A stretch of DNA of 37,704 nt from contig JAAYFE010000056.1 of the NCBI GenBank assembly GCA_012728365.1, positions 1-37,704 on the forward strand, in the 5' to 3' direction. This stretch comes from Tissierellia bacterium. Its GTDB lineage: Bacteria; Bacillota; Clostridia; Tissierellales; Tepidimicrobiaceae. A model generated the notes under the pieces. That model was not told the DNA's origin and did not search any database. It saw only the letters and a list, made by a program, of their open reading frames with translations. Position 1 is the first letter of the stretch. Each line of letters opens with the position of its first letter. Positions 1 through 9,976 of this stretch are shown piece by piece. The position numbers and the translations under genes are program-made.

Positions 1-1
1 C

Positions 2-1093
2 AAGCAGGAAAAGGCAGATCAGGCAGCCATGCATGGCTTTTTAGCTGCCCTATTTTCATCCCTAATATTTGTTATATTTAGATTTACCCTAATGGAGAAA
101 TTTTTTGATTATTTCACTAAGGATCCAAGTGTAAAAGCCATGGGAATGGAATATTTAGGTTTAGTAAGTACTTTTGCATTTTTTTCAATAATACAGATTA
201 CCATAGAAAAAATAGTCCAGGGAACTGGAAAAATGATTTGGTCCATGATAATACAATTAGTAGGGGCAATAATAAATATCATTTTAGATCCTATAATGAT
301 TTTTGGATTATTTGGATTTCCTGCCATGGGCATAAAAGGAGCAGCAATAGCAACCCTAATAGGCCAGGCAGCAGGAGCCTTATTGGGGATGATCATATTA
401 TTCTCAGACAGAATTGATTTAAATATTAACTTCCTAAACTTTAAATTTTCAAAAGGCATAATAAAAGAAATATATAATGTAGGCTTTCCAAGTATATTGA
501 TGCAATCCATAACTGCCTTTGTAACAACTGTAATGAATCTAATCCTTATAAGGCACTCTGAAATGGCAGTTTCTGTTCTAGGAATATACTTTAAACTACA
601 GTCCTTTGTCTTCCTGCCAGTTTTCGGACTCTGCCAGGGAGTATTGCCCCTAATAGGATATAATTATGGGGCAGAAAATAGAGAAAGAATAATAGAAACC
701 TTTAAATGGGGTATGAGGCTTACTGCTATTATAATGGCAGTGGGAACAAGCCTCTTTCAGTTATTCCCAAAACAGCTAATGGCTATATTTTCAGACGATC
801 CTGCTATGACAAATATGGGGGTTGTTACTTTAAGGATCATATCTATTTGCTTTGTATTTGCAGCCATAGGCATAACCAATTCAACCTTCTTTCAGGCTTT
901 AGGCTTAGGAAAGTACAGCCTTACAGTTACCCTATTGAGGCAATTAATTTTAATAATTCCTATAGCTTATGTACTTTCATTCCTAGGATTAAACTTTGTT
1001 TGGCTAGCCTATCCCATAGCAGAAATAATAGCTACAATGGTTTCTGTAATCCTGCAAAGAAAGGTACAAAGAGAATATGTAGATATATTGTAG
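2..1093 (+). CDS. MATE-family multidrug/Na+ efflux transporter, C-terminal part
   Basis: Polytopic membrane protein of the MATE (multi antimicrobial extrusion) family, which exports drugs or metabolites in exchange for Na+ or H+. The frame is open from the window edge, so the true start lies upstream. About 363 residues are visible of a usual ~450, so roughly the first 90 are missing. The opening residues KQEKADQAA fit the cytoplasmic loop that precedes a later MATE helix. Repeated hydrophobic stretches follow, with MATE-like segments such as GTGKMIWSMIIQLVGAIINI and GYNYGAENRERI, the latter typical of the second half. A transporter gene follows 62 bases downstream. Substrate cannot be inferred. 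Confidence 0.85.
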   Translation, partial: KQEKADQAAMHGFLAALFSSLIFVIFRFTLMEKFFDYFTKDPSVKAMGMEYLGLVSTFAFFSIIQITIEKIVQGTGKMIWSMIIQLVGAIINIILDPIMIFGLFGFPAMGIKGAAIATLIGQAAGALLGMIILFSDRIDLNINFLNFKFSKGIIKEIYNVGFPSILMQSITAFVTTVMNLILIRHSEMAVSVLGIYFKLQSFVFLPVFGLCQGVLPLIGYNYGAENRERIIETFKWGMRLTAIIMAVGTSLFQLFPKQLMAIFSDDPAMTNMGVVTLRIISICFVFAAIGITNSTFFQALGLGKYSLTVTLLRQLILIIPIAYVLSFLGLNFVWLAYPIAEIIATMVSVILQRKVQREYVDIL

Positions 1094-1155
1094 CAAGGTA
1101 ATTTCCAACATAGTTATTCCATCTTAATATGCATCTAATAAGGGGGACTAATTTT

Positions 1156-2064
1156 ATGAGTAGACAGCTTAAATATGATTTCCTACTATTGCTAATAGCA
1201 GTCGGATGGGGATTTTCCTTTTATTTTATTGACATAAGCCTGCAATATATGGGACCTATAACCTTAAATGCCTTTCGTTTCCTTATAGCATTTTTCGCAT
1301 TGGGTCTATTGTCCTTAAAGAAATTAAAAAATCCTTCTAAATTAACCTTAAAATATAGTATCTTAATTGGAGTTATATATTTTGTTGTCTATGCATCTGT
1401 AACTATAGGCGTTATGTTTACTTCTCTATCAAATGCTAGTTTCTTACCAGGATTATCTGTCATATTTACTCCAATTTTAGCTGCCTTAATTTATAAGAAA
1501 AGACCTGAAAAGAAATTAATTTTAGCAGTTCTTATGAGTACAATTGGTTTAGCATTATTAACACTAACTAATGGATTAGATATAAGCTCTAAATATTTTT
1601 TGGGGGATCTTTTTTGTATAATAACAGCCATTACCTATGCATTTGCTATTATTCTGACTGGTAGCGCAGTAGAAAAGGAAGACTTAAATCCATATCAATT
1701 GGGAGTGTATCAACTTGGTGTAACGGGCATTCTAAGTTTAATATTAGCTTTTATTTTTGAAAGGCCAGCCATACCCACTGTACCAGTGGCCTGGTTCACG
1801 GTACTCTTCTTAGCCTTGTTTTGTACTGGTCTAGCACTAATAATCACGCCTATAGCTCTACAATATACAACGGAGGAGCGGGTAGCCATTATATTGGCCT
1901 TAGAACCTGTATTTGCTGGATTTGTGGCCTACTTTTTTGCAGGGGAGGTCTTGACAAAAAGAGCCTATTTTGGAGCTGTACTTATGATATTAAGCATGTT
2001 TATTATGGAAATAGATTTTTCAAAATTGGAATTAAAACTATTGAATAAATGGAGAAATTGTTAG
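1156..2064 (+). CDS. EamA/DMT-family transporter
   Basis: Inner-membrane transporter of the drug/metabolite transporter superfamily, with two EamA repeats (roughly residues 8-142 and 152-288) and about ten hydrophobic helices. Length 302 aa is normal. I chose ATG 1156 (MSRQLKYDF) because AGGGGG at 1141-1146 lies 9 bases upstream. An in-frame ATG at 1129 has no ribosome site. Typical features are the N-terminal VGWGFSFYFIDISL and the GDLFCIITAITYAFAIIL start of the second repeat. Substrates in this family range from amino acids to purines and cannot be told here. No clear terminator follows; the 234 bases to jetD carry only weak promoter-like matches. Confidence 0.85.
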   Translation: MSRQLKYDFLLLLIAVGWGFSFYFIDISLQYMGPITLNAFRFLIAFFALGLLSLKKLKNPSKLTLKYSILIGVIYFVVYASVTIGVMFTSLSNASFLPGLSVIFTPILAALIYKKRPEKKLILAVLMSTIGLALLTLTNGLDISSKYFLGDLFCIITAITYAFAIILTGSAVEKEDLNPYQLGVYQLGVTGILSLILAFIFERPAIPTVPVAWFTVLFLALFCTGLALIITPIALQYTTEERVAIILALEPVFAGFVAYFFAGEVLTKRAYFGAVLMILSMFIMEIDFSKLELKLLNKWRNC

Positions 2065-2298
2065 TAAACCTCTTTTTTGTACTAATATCATAAATACTTA
2101 TTTATCTTTAGTATATGATGTGGTTTAAATCCCAAAATGGAAATGGAGGCTAAAATTGCTTTACTTACCTGTTTACATTGTTCTATTATACTGGTAAACT
2201 GAAGTTAATAGTTAAGTTTCCTATTTTTTTATAATTTATGGAGGTAAAGGTAATAGGATTAGAGATTAAGTTTATTAATATCTATGGGGTGAGCTTTT

Positions 2299-3312
2299 AT
2301 GAAGGACAAGCTATTAGATTTTTTGCAAGCCTATGAAAGGAAAACGATACCCTTAATAGAAATAGAAAAAATACTGCCAGGTAATGTAGATTATATTGAT
2401 TTTGCCAGCATTATAAAAGAATTTGAAAGAATGAAAATACTCTTGCCTGTAAAAGCCCATAAATACAATAATAAAAAAATTCCCCTAGCAAATACCTACA
2501 GGATTAACAAATCTTATTTTAAGAAAAATCTTATTAATGCAATACTACCCTATGAATCAAAATTCCATCCTAAAATAAACTTAAAGGTTTACTATTCCCT
2601 AGATAAAAAAAGCTGGGAAAGGGATCTACCCTATATAGAAAAAATAGATCTATATTTAAAAAAGCATGGTTTGCCAAAGGAAGAAGCAATTTCCCAACAA
2701 AGATCCTATGAAATAACAGGGAATGAAAAGTGGATAGATGAAGAGGGAGGAAAAAAGCTACTAGAAAGAATAGGTTTACTAGAGGATTTAAAAATTACTT
2801 CAGAACCAGACCCCCTTATGTTAGCCATTAATAAAAATAGGATTTGTAATAAGGGAAAACACTATCATTTAATTGTAGAAAACAAGGCCACATTTTATGC
2901 CTTAATTGATGATATAGAAAATACTAATTTTACATCCCTAGTCTATGGAGCAGGTTGGAAGGCAGTGGGGGGAATTGCTGTATTGGAAAAGCAACTTGGC
3001 CTTACATATGAGGAAAATACAATCTACTATTTTGGAGATCTAGATTTAGAAGGCATATCCATTTGGCATAGTTTAAAGGTTAAAAGAAAAATCATACTGG
3101 CAGTGGACTTTTATGGAGCCTTACTTAATAAGCCACCTTCTTATGGTAAGGAAAATCAATATGCCAGTAGGCAAGCCATAGATGATTTCTTGCTTAACTT
3201 CAATAAGGTAAGCAGGGAAAAGATAGTTGATCTTTTAAATAAAAATGGTTACTACCCTCAAGAAGGACTAAATAAGGAAGAACTACAGACTATATGGAGG
3301 AAGCTTGTATGA
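2299..3312 (+). CDS. jetD: Wadjet JetD-like TOPRIM nuclease subunit (DUF2220-type)
   Basis: Putative nuclease subunit of a Wadjet plasmid-defence complex. In studied Wadjet systems JetD cleaves circular DNA after the SMC motor extrudes a loop. The C-terminal half has a TOPRIM-like layout: a glutamate in LIVENKATF (E194), then YFGDLDLEG with D247, D249 and E251, matching the acidic metal-binding residues of DUF2220/topoisomerase VI-like folds. The N-terminal ~170 residues look like helical winged-helix domains. Length 337 aa suits the family. GGGGTGAG at 2287-2293 supports the ATG. The stop overlaps the next start as ATGA, so the four genes are co-transcribed. A possible promoter is TTTACA (2172) and TAAACT (2195) with 17 bases between; this is weak. 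jetD is first here, while classic type I operons end with it. Confidence 0.82.
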   Translation: MKDKLLDFLQAYERKTIPLIEIEKILPGNVDYIDFASIIKEFERMKILLPVKAHKYNNKKIPLANTYRINKSYFKKNLINAILPYESKFHPKINLKVYYSLDKKSWERDLPYIEKIDLYLKKHGLPKEEAISQQRSYEITGNEKWIDEEGGKKLLERIGLLEDLKITSEPDPLMLAINKNRICNKGKHYHLIVENKATFYALIDDIENTNFTSLVYGAGWKAVGGIAVLEKQLGLTYEENTIYYFGDLDLEGISIWHSLKVKRKIILAVDFYGALLNKPPSYGKENQYASRQAIDDFLLNFNKVSREKIVDLLNKNGYYPQEGLNKEELQTIWRKLV

Positions 3313-4817
3313 AGGTAAATCCAAAGGAAGTGTTAAAAAACTACAGGGACAGGGTATATAGACTTGCCTTATATGACCCCTTAATAGAGTTAAGTAGAAA
3401 GACACAAACAGACAGGAAGGGCAATGATATAGAATATGATATTTTAGGTTTTCTAGCCCTCTTATTCTTCTATGAAAATATGATAATAAGAAATAAGGAG
3501 GTAGGAGTAACGGAACTGGCAGAATTCTTCTATGAAATAAACAAGGGTAAAATAGATTTAGATTTAGAGGACTTTAGGAAGCTGGCAAGGGATATAATAG
3601 ATGTTTTCCGTCCTCCCAGTGGGCAAAGAAGGTCTAAGACTTTTTATAATTGGGAAAGTGGTCAGGAGGAAACCATATATTATACCCTACTAAAAGCTAG
3701 CAAATCTGACTTGGAATCCAATACCCAATACTATAGTTTAGATGAAGATGGATTGGAGCTGGTATTTGCTACCAGGGAGTACTATAGCGAATTTCAACTG
3801 TCTATAAACCAACTACTCCTTAGAAAGCAGTTAGAAAAGGGAGAATTTATAGGTGCTCTAAGGCAAATAGATGAAATGAGACTGGCAGTAGAAAATTTAA
3901 AGGATAGGATATTTAAAATAAAGCATGAGGTAAACAGGAACATAGTGTCGGAAAAAACCCTTAAGAGATACAAGGAACTAGTGGAGGATATAAATAGGAG
4001 GCTGGAAAGGGAAAATGAAGAATTTGGGGAATTAGAAACCTTTGTTAAGGATACTAAAAATGCCATGGAATATGAAATAAAAGATGAAAGGGATAGGAAG
4101 GCCTATGAACTTATTATAGAAATTGATAGGGAATTAAATGCAGTTCATGGAGAGCATAGAAAGCTACTTGCAGAAAGTATTGCCCTTAAGGGGGCTGCTT
4201 TAGATGCAGCTAGGGAATCCTTGTACTTTATGGGAATTAAAAGCTTTAATTTTAAAGAGGAAATAACATCCAGGCTCATATCTACACCCCTACCCCTTCA
4301 CTCTTCCAGACAGCTAGTAAAACCCTTCCTTTATCTTGGTTTTTATACGTCCTGGTCTCCCAGCGCACTATTTACAGAACAGCCAATAAGAGAGGATAAG
4401 GACGAGGAAAGAATAAATGAATTTAATCTTCCTGTAGATGAAGAAGTTTATGATGAGTATAGGGAGATTACAAAAAAGAATTTTAAGAGGATAATGGAGA
4501 TTGTGCTTGAAATGATGAAGGATGAATCAAAGATAGAGCTAGAACAGCTTATAATATATATAAAGGAAAAACATGCCCATATATTAGATGAAAGAAGCTT
4601 TTATGATTTTTGGATAATACTGCATCAAAATTCCCCCATAACCATGTCTACAGGAGAAGATAAGTCTGCAGGCTTATTTGAAGACATGGTTGAGCTGTTA
4701 AAGGGCAAATATAAAAGCTTAAGGGTGGAAGAAACTAAGGGCATAATAGATATAAATGACAGATTTCAAATAAGAAATATGATTTTAAAGTTAGAGAGGG
4801 ATGATCATGGAATATAA
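3309..4817 (+). CDS. jetA: Wadjet JetA-like kleisin subunit
   Basis: Predicted kleisin-like (MukF-like) subunit that bridges the SMC heads. The N-terminal ~190 residues contain wing-helix-like segments (DILGFLALLFFYENMIIRNK and the segment after it). Residues ~190-300 form charged heptad helices (LEKGEFIGALRQIDEMRLAVEN onward). The rest is a C-terminal globular region. The function is assigned from its place between jetD and the MukE/MukB-like genes and from resemblance to JetA proteins of non-type-I Wadjet systems (I recall DUF5716), not from a catalytic motif. I chose ATG 3309 over 3294: GGAGG at 3296-3300 serves it, and it overlaps the jetD stop as ATGA. Length ~502 aa. It overlaps jetB by 11 bases. 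Confidence 0.75.
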   Translation: MKVNPKEVLKNYRDRVYRLALYDPLIELSRKTQTDRKGNDIEYDILGFLALLFFYENMIIRNKEVGVTELAEFFYEINKGKIDLDLEDFRKLARDIIDVFRPPSGQRRSKTFYNWESGQEETIYYTLLKASKSDLESNTQYYSLDEDGLELVFATREYYSEFQLSINQLLLRKQLEKGEFIGALRQIDEMRLAVENLKDRIFKIKHEVNRNIVSEKTLKRYKELVEDINRRLERENEEFGELETFVKDTKNAMEYEIKDERDRKAYELIIEIDRELNAVHGEHRKLLAESIALKGAALDAARESLYFMGIKSFNFKEEITSRLISTPLPLHSSRQLVKPFLYLGFYTSWSPSALFTEQPIREDKDEERINEFNLPVDEEVYDEYREITKKNFKRIMEIVLEMMKDESKIELEQLIIYIKEKHAHILDERSFYDFWIILHQNSPITMSTGEDKSAGLFEDMVELLKGKYKSLRVEETKGIIDINDRFQIRNMILKLERDDHGI

Positions 4818-5538
4818 GATAAGGGAAATCATGGAGGCCTTTGATATTTACGCCAGATTGGCAGTTAAAGGCTATGAGGATAAGGAGGAAATTAGTGGAT
4901 ACATAATAGATGATAGGGTAAGGGATTTGGTAGATGCTTTTGCTCATAAGGTAGGATGTACCATCATTACAGCAGGAGAATGTGTATATCTAGTTCCCAT
5001 TGTTGTCACCTCTCCCTTCCACATATCTAATGATGAGCTAAAGAAGAAATATCTTCCTGCCAAACAACAGAAGAACCTTTATATCTACTTAATGTATGTG
5101 ACAATAATTATTCTATTTGGAGAGTTTTATGATAGCTATCAGAGCCTAGAGCCAACTAGAGACTTTATTTCCATGGACATTTGGCTAAAGGAGGTCAACA
5201 ATTTTATAGCTAGCTTAGAAGAAATAGATAGGGATGAATTAAAGGAAATGGAAAGGGATTTGGAATACAACTGGGTGAGCATACTGGAGGAGTGGTCAGC
5301 CATGGATGATGTTAGGGAGGGGGTAAGGGCCCAGGATGCTAGAACCAACAGTAGGCTTAGTTTCTTAAATACGGTAAAGAACTTTTTACAGGACCAGGGC
5401 CTGGTAAATGACATAGGAAACTATGAAATAGAGCTTACGGAAAAGGCAAAAATTATTATACAGAAGTACTTTATGGAGTATGAATTCAATAGGGGTATAT
5501 TGGATTTCATATACGGCCTTGAGAAGGAAAGGAGGTGA
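4807..5538 (+). CDS. jetB: Wadjet JetB-like (MukE-like) subunit
   Basis: Small acidic protein of ~243 aa, the size expected for the KITE/MukE-type subunit that binds the kleisin. It is helix-rich with a likely winged-helix C-terminus (NDIGNYEIELTEKAKIIIQK). I recall the family in these loci as DUF6063; this is memory, not a search. Its start lies inside the end of jetA. ATG 4807 has GAGAGGG at 4793-4799 at good spacing, while ATG 4801 is too close. The stop codon lies within the GGAGGTGA ribosome site of jetC, so translation is probably coupled. No catalytic residues are expected. Confidence 0.72.
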   Translation: MEYKIREIMEAFDIYARLAVKGYEDKEEISGYIIDDRVRDLVDAFAHKVGCTIITAGECVYLVPIVVTSPFHISNDELKKKYLPAKQQKNLYIYLMYVTIIILFGEFYDSYQSLEPTRDFISMDIWLKEVNNFIASLEEIDRDELKEMERDLEYNWVSILEEWSAMDDVREGVRAQDARTNSRLSFLNTVKNFLQDQGLVNDIGNYEIELTEKAKIIIQKYFMEYEFNRGILDFIYGLEKERR

Positions 5539-5545
5539 AATAAAA

Positions 5546-8500
5546 ATGCCAGCCATATCTAAAATTAGGTTTACAAATGCCGTATATGATAATGGTGAAA
5601 AAAGGTATAATGATGAAATTTTTGAGTTTGATGGCCATAATGGGGCAATTGTTTTGGAAAATGGTGGCGGGAAAACTACCTTTATTCAAATAGCAATTCA
5701 GGCTATACTTCCTCATGCAGATTTAGGCACCAGGAAAATAAGAGACACTCTTTTACTGGAGGGTAATCCCTGCCATATAGCCATAGAATGGATAATAAAT
5801 GAAAGCCCAAGAAGGTATGCATTAACAGCAGTGACTCTATTCTTAAACAATGGAAAGTTGGATTCATATAAGTATGTGTATGAATATGGCCACAATGATG
5901 GGAATTCCATAGAAAATATTCCTTTTGTGAAGGAAACCATAAACGGCAACAAAAGGCCATCAAGCAGGGAAGAAATGGGGGATTATTATCATAGGATGGC
6001 AAGGGAACACATGTATGCTAAGGTATTTTCTACTAGCAAGGAATACCATAGGTATGTTGAGGAAAACTATAAGATAATATTAAAGGAATGGAGAAGAATA
6101 GCCTTAATAAATGGAGAAGAGGGTGGAATAAGGAAATTCTTTGAAGATTGTAAAACAACAGAGAATCTAGTGGACAGGCTGTTAATTCCGGTAGTTGAAG
6201 AAGGAATGGAAGGGGAAGGAACTAAAGATTTTGTAAATTTCTTTGAGGAAAAAAGGGAGCGCTTTAAAAAGCACAAATATCTAAAAAAAACTATCGATGA
6301 AAGTAGGAAAATTCAAAATAGGATTAATGAATATGTAAAAATTTATGGTGACTACCATGCAGAAGAAAAGAAGCTTAATGATAAAAAATCCTACGGAAAG
6401 GCCCTGCACCAACACATTAGTCAGGGAAAAGATGCCATCCTTAGTAAGTTAGAGGAAAATTTAAAAGAGCAGGAAAAATACCAATATGACCGCTGGGAAT
6501 TAGGCAGGATAGAAGAATCTTATGAGCTAGCCCTATTAAAAAATAAGTTTTTACTAGCAAAGGAAAAGCACGAGGAAATAATAAAAGACTACCAAATTCA
6601 TAAGGAAGAAGTAGATATTAAGAAAGCTAGGATACAAAACTTAAAAATAGCAAGGCTAAATAAGCAGATACAAGAACTAAGGGAGGAAATAGCATTTTAT
6701 GAGGAACAATTGGAAAGTTTAGAAAGGGACAAGGAAACTTCTGATTTGGAAAGGGAGCTTGCTATAAACTCTTCTAAGATAAGGGGATATTTCCAAAGGC
6801 AAATAGATAGTCTTAATAGAAAGATGGAGGACTTAAAAGAAATTAAAGATAGGGATGAAAAGAAATTAAAGGAATATAAGGCTTATAAAATAGAACTGGA
6901 GAAGAGAAATAATGAAATATTTGGAACCTACCATAGGCTTCAGCAGAAGAAGGATATGAAGGAAGAAAAAATGGAGAATATAAAAAGGGAAATACTTTCA
7001 AATCCAGAAAGTGAAAATATTCAGGAGGAATACCCTAAATGGACTCGTAGAGTAGGTCTTATTGAGGAAGAAATTTTGCACTATCAGAATAATAAAAATA
7101 ATCTATTGGAAGAAAAAAATAAATTAAATTTACAATTAGAGGGCCAAAGGAAGGAATTAGAAGAACTTACTTCTAAAAAGGCTAGAGTAGAGGAAGAAAT
7201 TAAGAAAATAGAAGAGGAAGAAGGGAAGTTATTAATAGCTTTAAAGGAGAATATTTCTAATCTTTACCACATAAACAGTATCTATATTAAAAAGGAACAG
7301 ATATTAGCCACCCTGGAAAACAAGTGTGAAAGTTTGAGGAAGGAAAAGGAAGATCTTTTTATAAAGGAAAGGATGTCTTATAGATTCTTAGATGATTATA
7401 GGGATAATCTATACTTTAGTGCAGAGCCTTTATTGTACAAATGGATAAAAGAATGGCAGGATGAATTTAGCTTCTTAGAATTAGGTTCCCAATTTATTGA
7501 AAGGATGGCCGGTGAAGGAAGGGAAGTTGAGGATTACTATAGGGCATATCCTTATTGGGCTCTGGCAGTGGTAGTAGCAGATAAGGAAGATGTTAAATTA
7601 AGAAATAAACTAGAAAAAAATATAGATAAAATAAGCTATCCAATTGTAGTACTAAGCCAGAGTGAGGGACAGGAGATCCTGAGAAATGGAAGTGGAAATA
7701 TAGAGGAGAATATACTCTATCCAGCCATGTGGCAGGCCAATATAGTAAGGAAGAGTTTTCAAAAGAAGAAAGGTGAATTGGAAGAGGAAGCAAGGAAGGT
7801 TACTGAAGATAGAAGGAAAAAAGAAGATGAAATAAGTATTTATAATAATCTTCTTTTAAGAACAGAAGACTTTTTAAATAAATATCCTTATGTAGAATAT
7901 TTAAGGCCCTTGAAAGATAAATTAAAGGAGTTAGAAGAGAATATATACGATATAAGGGAAAGAATTGATAAAAATGATGAAAGAATAAGGGAAATAGATG
8001 AGGAACTAATTAGTAATGGCAATAAAATTGAAGAATTAAGTGCAGAGGGTAATTTACTTAACAAGAAAATAGAAAGGGCTATAGACTACATTAAGGAGAA
8101 ATATGAGCTAGCTACAACAAAGAAAAAAATACATGGTATTAAAATCCAATTGGATAAAGTAGAAAAGGAGATTTATGAAATTTCAACAAGAATAGAAAGG
8201 ATTCAAGGCAAGATTAATCAAGTAATTGTAGATATAAATAATTTAAAGAACCAAAAGAATAATTTGTTGCAAGATAGCCTTTATAAGGAAGTGAGGGATT
8301 TTCCTTTCCTAAAAGCAGATAAAAGCATAGAAATTCTTAAAATAGAAAGAAATCATATAAGGGACAAATTGGACAAGAGACAAAAAAGTAGAAGAGATAT
8401 AGAAGAAAATATAAGGAAAACTAAAAAAAGAATAGATGAATATGAAATAGATTTAAAAAATGAAAGAAGGGCAGCAAGCTTTCCCATTGAAGAAATAGAA

Positions 8501-9976
8501 TTTCCCATATATGGTGACAGGGAAATAGAGGAATTAATAGATGAAGTTAAGAGGCTTATTCCCCTAGTTGAAGATATAAGTAAAAGGCTAGATGAGACAA
8601 GGGTTAGGTATAATATTGACAAAAACAATTATGAAAGTAAAGAAAAGGATTTTTATAAGGAATATGATAGCATAGTTGAATTTACTGAACCCTTAGAAGA
8701 TATAAAAGAAGCTATAGAGGGAAAAAAGAAAGAATTAGATGAAAGGTATAAATACCTAAAGATAAGGGAAGAAAGACTGAATAAGGAATATAAGTCTGTT
8801 AGTGATGCTTTAGATTTATTAGAGAGAAAACATGAACGCTACGATTATTTGTCAGATGGTATAGAAGTAGGTCTACTTTCTGAAGACCTTGTGGTGGAAT
8901 TGCCCTATAATAGGATGAAGTATGTTAACTTGCTTATAGAAGAATTAGAAAAAATGGAAAATAGGGTGAAGGAAAAATTAGATAGGGTGGGAAAAGAAAA
9001 AGTAGAATTTGAGCGATTTTGTAATAATTTTATATTAGATGCTAGGCTAAGGAATATGGCCCTATCTGGTATAGATTATAAAGATAGTTTTGAAGACTTG
9101 ACTGAATGGAAACTTATAATGGATAAGAATATTGATAACTCCATTAAAATACTAGAACAAGATTTAATGGAACAGGATAGAGAAATAAATCAGTTTATAA
9201 ATCAGATTCATAGCTACTTAAAAACAATAGCAGAGGAAATTAGAAGCCTATCTAAAAAGACTAGAATAAAGGTTGGTGATAAATGGAAGGAAATATATGT
9301 AATAGATGTACCTACTTGGGAAGAGGAAGTTGGCAAACAAAAGCTGATAGACTATATAAACTACTTGCTAGAGGAAATAGAAGATATTAGATTTAAGGAT
9401 GAGGAGGGCAATGAGGACAAAGTATCTGTAAGAAAGTTCATAGAAAATAGATTCCAAGGCAAGGAATTATTGAAGATTGTAATGGGCAGTGAAAATATAA
9501 AGGTTAAGTGTAGGAAGGTAACTAATGATGGAAGGGTAAATAGTATACCAATTTCTTGGACCAGATCTAACAATTGGTCTGGGGGAGAAAGGTGGAGCAA
9601 GAACATGACACTCTTTTTAGGAATTTTAAACTATTTAGCAGAAAAAAGCCAAAGCATCCAGTCTAGCCGAAAGAGGAACCGTACAGTCATATTGGACAAT
9701 CCCTTTGGGGAAGCATCTAGTGACCATGTACTAGATCCAGTATTTTTCATAGCAGAAAAACTTGGATTTCAAATAATAGCCCTCACAGCTCATGGAGAAG
9801 GTAAATATATAAGGGACTTCTTTCCAGTAGTCTATAGTTGTAAACTTAGGCCATCAAAGGATAATGAAACCCAAATATTTACTAAAAAGAAGGAAATCAA
9901 CTATGCTTTTTTTAGAGATAAGGATCCAGCTGCAATTATGAGGCTGGGAGATGTGGAGCAGTTAAGTTTAATTTAA
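5546..9976 (+). CDS. jetC: Wadjet JetC-like SMC/MukB-type ATPase
   Basis: Large SMC-like ATPase (1476 aa), the motor of the Wadjet complex. An N-terminal head holds the P-loop ENGGGKTT (E38-T45). Two long charged coiled-coil arms (about residues 290-605 and 745-1290) flank a globular hinge-like region (~610-740). The C-terminal head holds the ABC signature WSGGERW (W1344-E1348), Walker B VILDNPFGEAS (D1384) and H-loop ALTAHGE (H1416). I chose ATG 5546 (MPAISKIRF) because GGAGGTGA lies just upstream; the longer frame from 5480 has no such site. Oddities: the P-loop has Leu where Gly or Ala is usual, and Asn1385 follows the Walker B Asp where ABC ATPases have Glu. These may be family traits. 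It ends the operon; no clear terminator follows. Confidence 0.88.
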   Translation: MPAISKIRFTNAVYDNGEKRYNDEIFEFDGHNGAIVLENGGGKTTFIQIAIQAILPHADLGTRKIRDTLLLEGNPCHIAIEWIINESPRRYALTAVTLFLNNGKLDSYKYVYEYGHNDGNSIENIPFVKETINGNKRPSSREEMGDYYHRMAREHMYAKVFSTSKEYHRYVEENYKIILKEWRRIALINGEEGGIRKFFEDCKTTENLVDRLLIPVVEEGMEGEGTKDFVNFFEEKRERFKKHKYLKKTIDESRKIQNRINEYVKIYGDYHAEEKKLNDKKSYGKALHQHISQGKDAILSKLEENLKEQEKYQYDRWELGRIEESYELALLKNKFLLAKEKHEEIIKDYQIHKEEVDIKKARIQNLKIARLNKQIQELREEIAFYEEQLESLERDKETSDLERELAINSSKIRGYFQRQIDSLNRKMEDLKEIKDRDEKKLKEYKAYKIELEKRNNEIFGTYHRLQQKKDMKEEKMENIKREILSNPESENIQEEYPKWTRRVGLIEEEILHYQNNKNNLLEEKNKLNLQLEGQRKELEELTSKKARVEEEIKKIEEEEGKLLIALKENISNLYHINSIYIKKEQILATLENKCESLRKEKEDLFIKERMSYRFLDDYRDNLYFSAEPLLYKWIKEWQDEFSFLELGSQFIERMAGEGREVEDYYRAYPYWALAVVVADKEDVKLRNKLEKNIDKISYPIVVLSQSEGQEILRNGSGNIEENILYPAMWQANIVRKSFQKKKGELEEEARKVTEDRRKKEDEISIYNNLLLRTEDFLNKYPYVEYLRPLKDKLKELEENIYDIRERIDKNDERIREIDEELISNGNKIEELSAEGNLLNKKIERAIDYIKEKYELATTKKKIHGIKIQLDKVEKEIYEISTRIERIQGKINQVIVDINNLKNQKNNLLQDSLYKEVRDFPFLKADKSIEILKIERNHIRDKLDKRQKSRRDIEENIRKTKKRIDEYEIDLKNERRAASFPIEEIEFPIYGDREIEELIDEVKRLIPLVEDISKRLDETRVRYNIDKNNYESKEKDFYKEYDSIVEFTEPLEDIKEAIEGKKKELDERYKYLKIREERLNKEYKSVSDALDLLERKHERYDYLSDGIEVGLLSEDLVVELPYNRMKYVNLLIEELEKMENRVKEKLDRVGKEKVEFERFCNNFILDARLRNMALSGIDYKDSFEDLTEWKLIMDKNIDNSIKILEQDLMEQDREINQFINQIHSYLKTIAEEIRSLSKKTRIKVGDKWKEIYVIDVPTWEEEVGKQKLIDYINYLLEEIEDIRFKDEEGNEDKVSVRKFIENRFQGKELLKIVMGSENIKVKCRKVTNDGRVNSIPISWTRSNNWSGGERWSKNMTLFLGILNYLAEKSQSIQSSRKRNRTVILDNPFGEASSDHVLDPVFFIAEKLGFQIIALTAHGEGKYIRDFFPVVYSCKLRPSKDNETQIFTKKKEINYAFFRDKDPAAIMRLGDVEQLSLI

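Noticed and set aside
2171..2200. GTTTAC/GTAAAC inverted repeat before the Wadjet operon as an operator
   Set aside because: Only six bases per arm and wide spacing; too weak to claim beyond a possible promoter.
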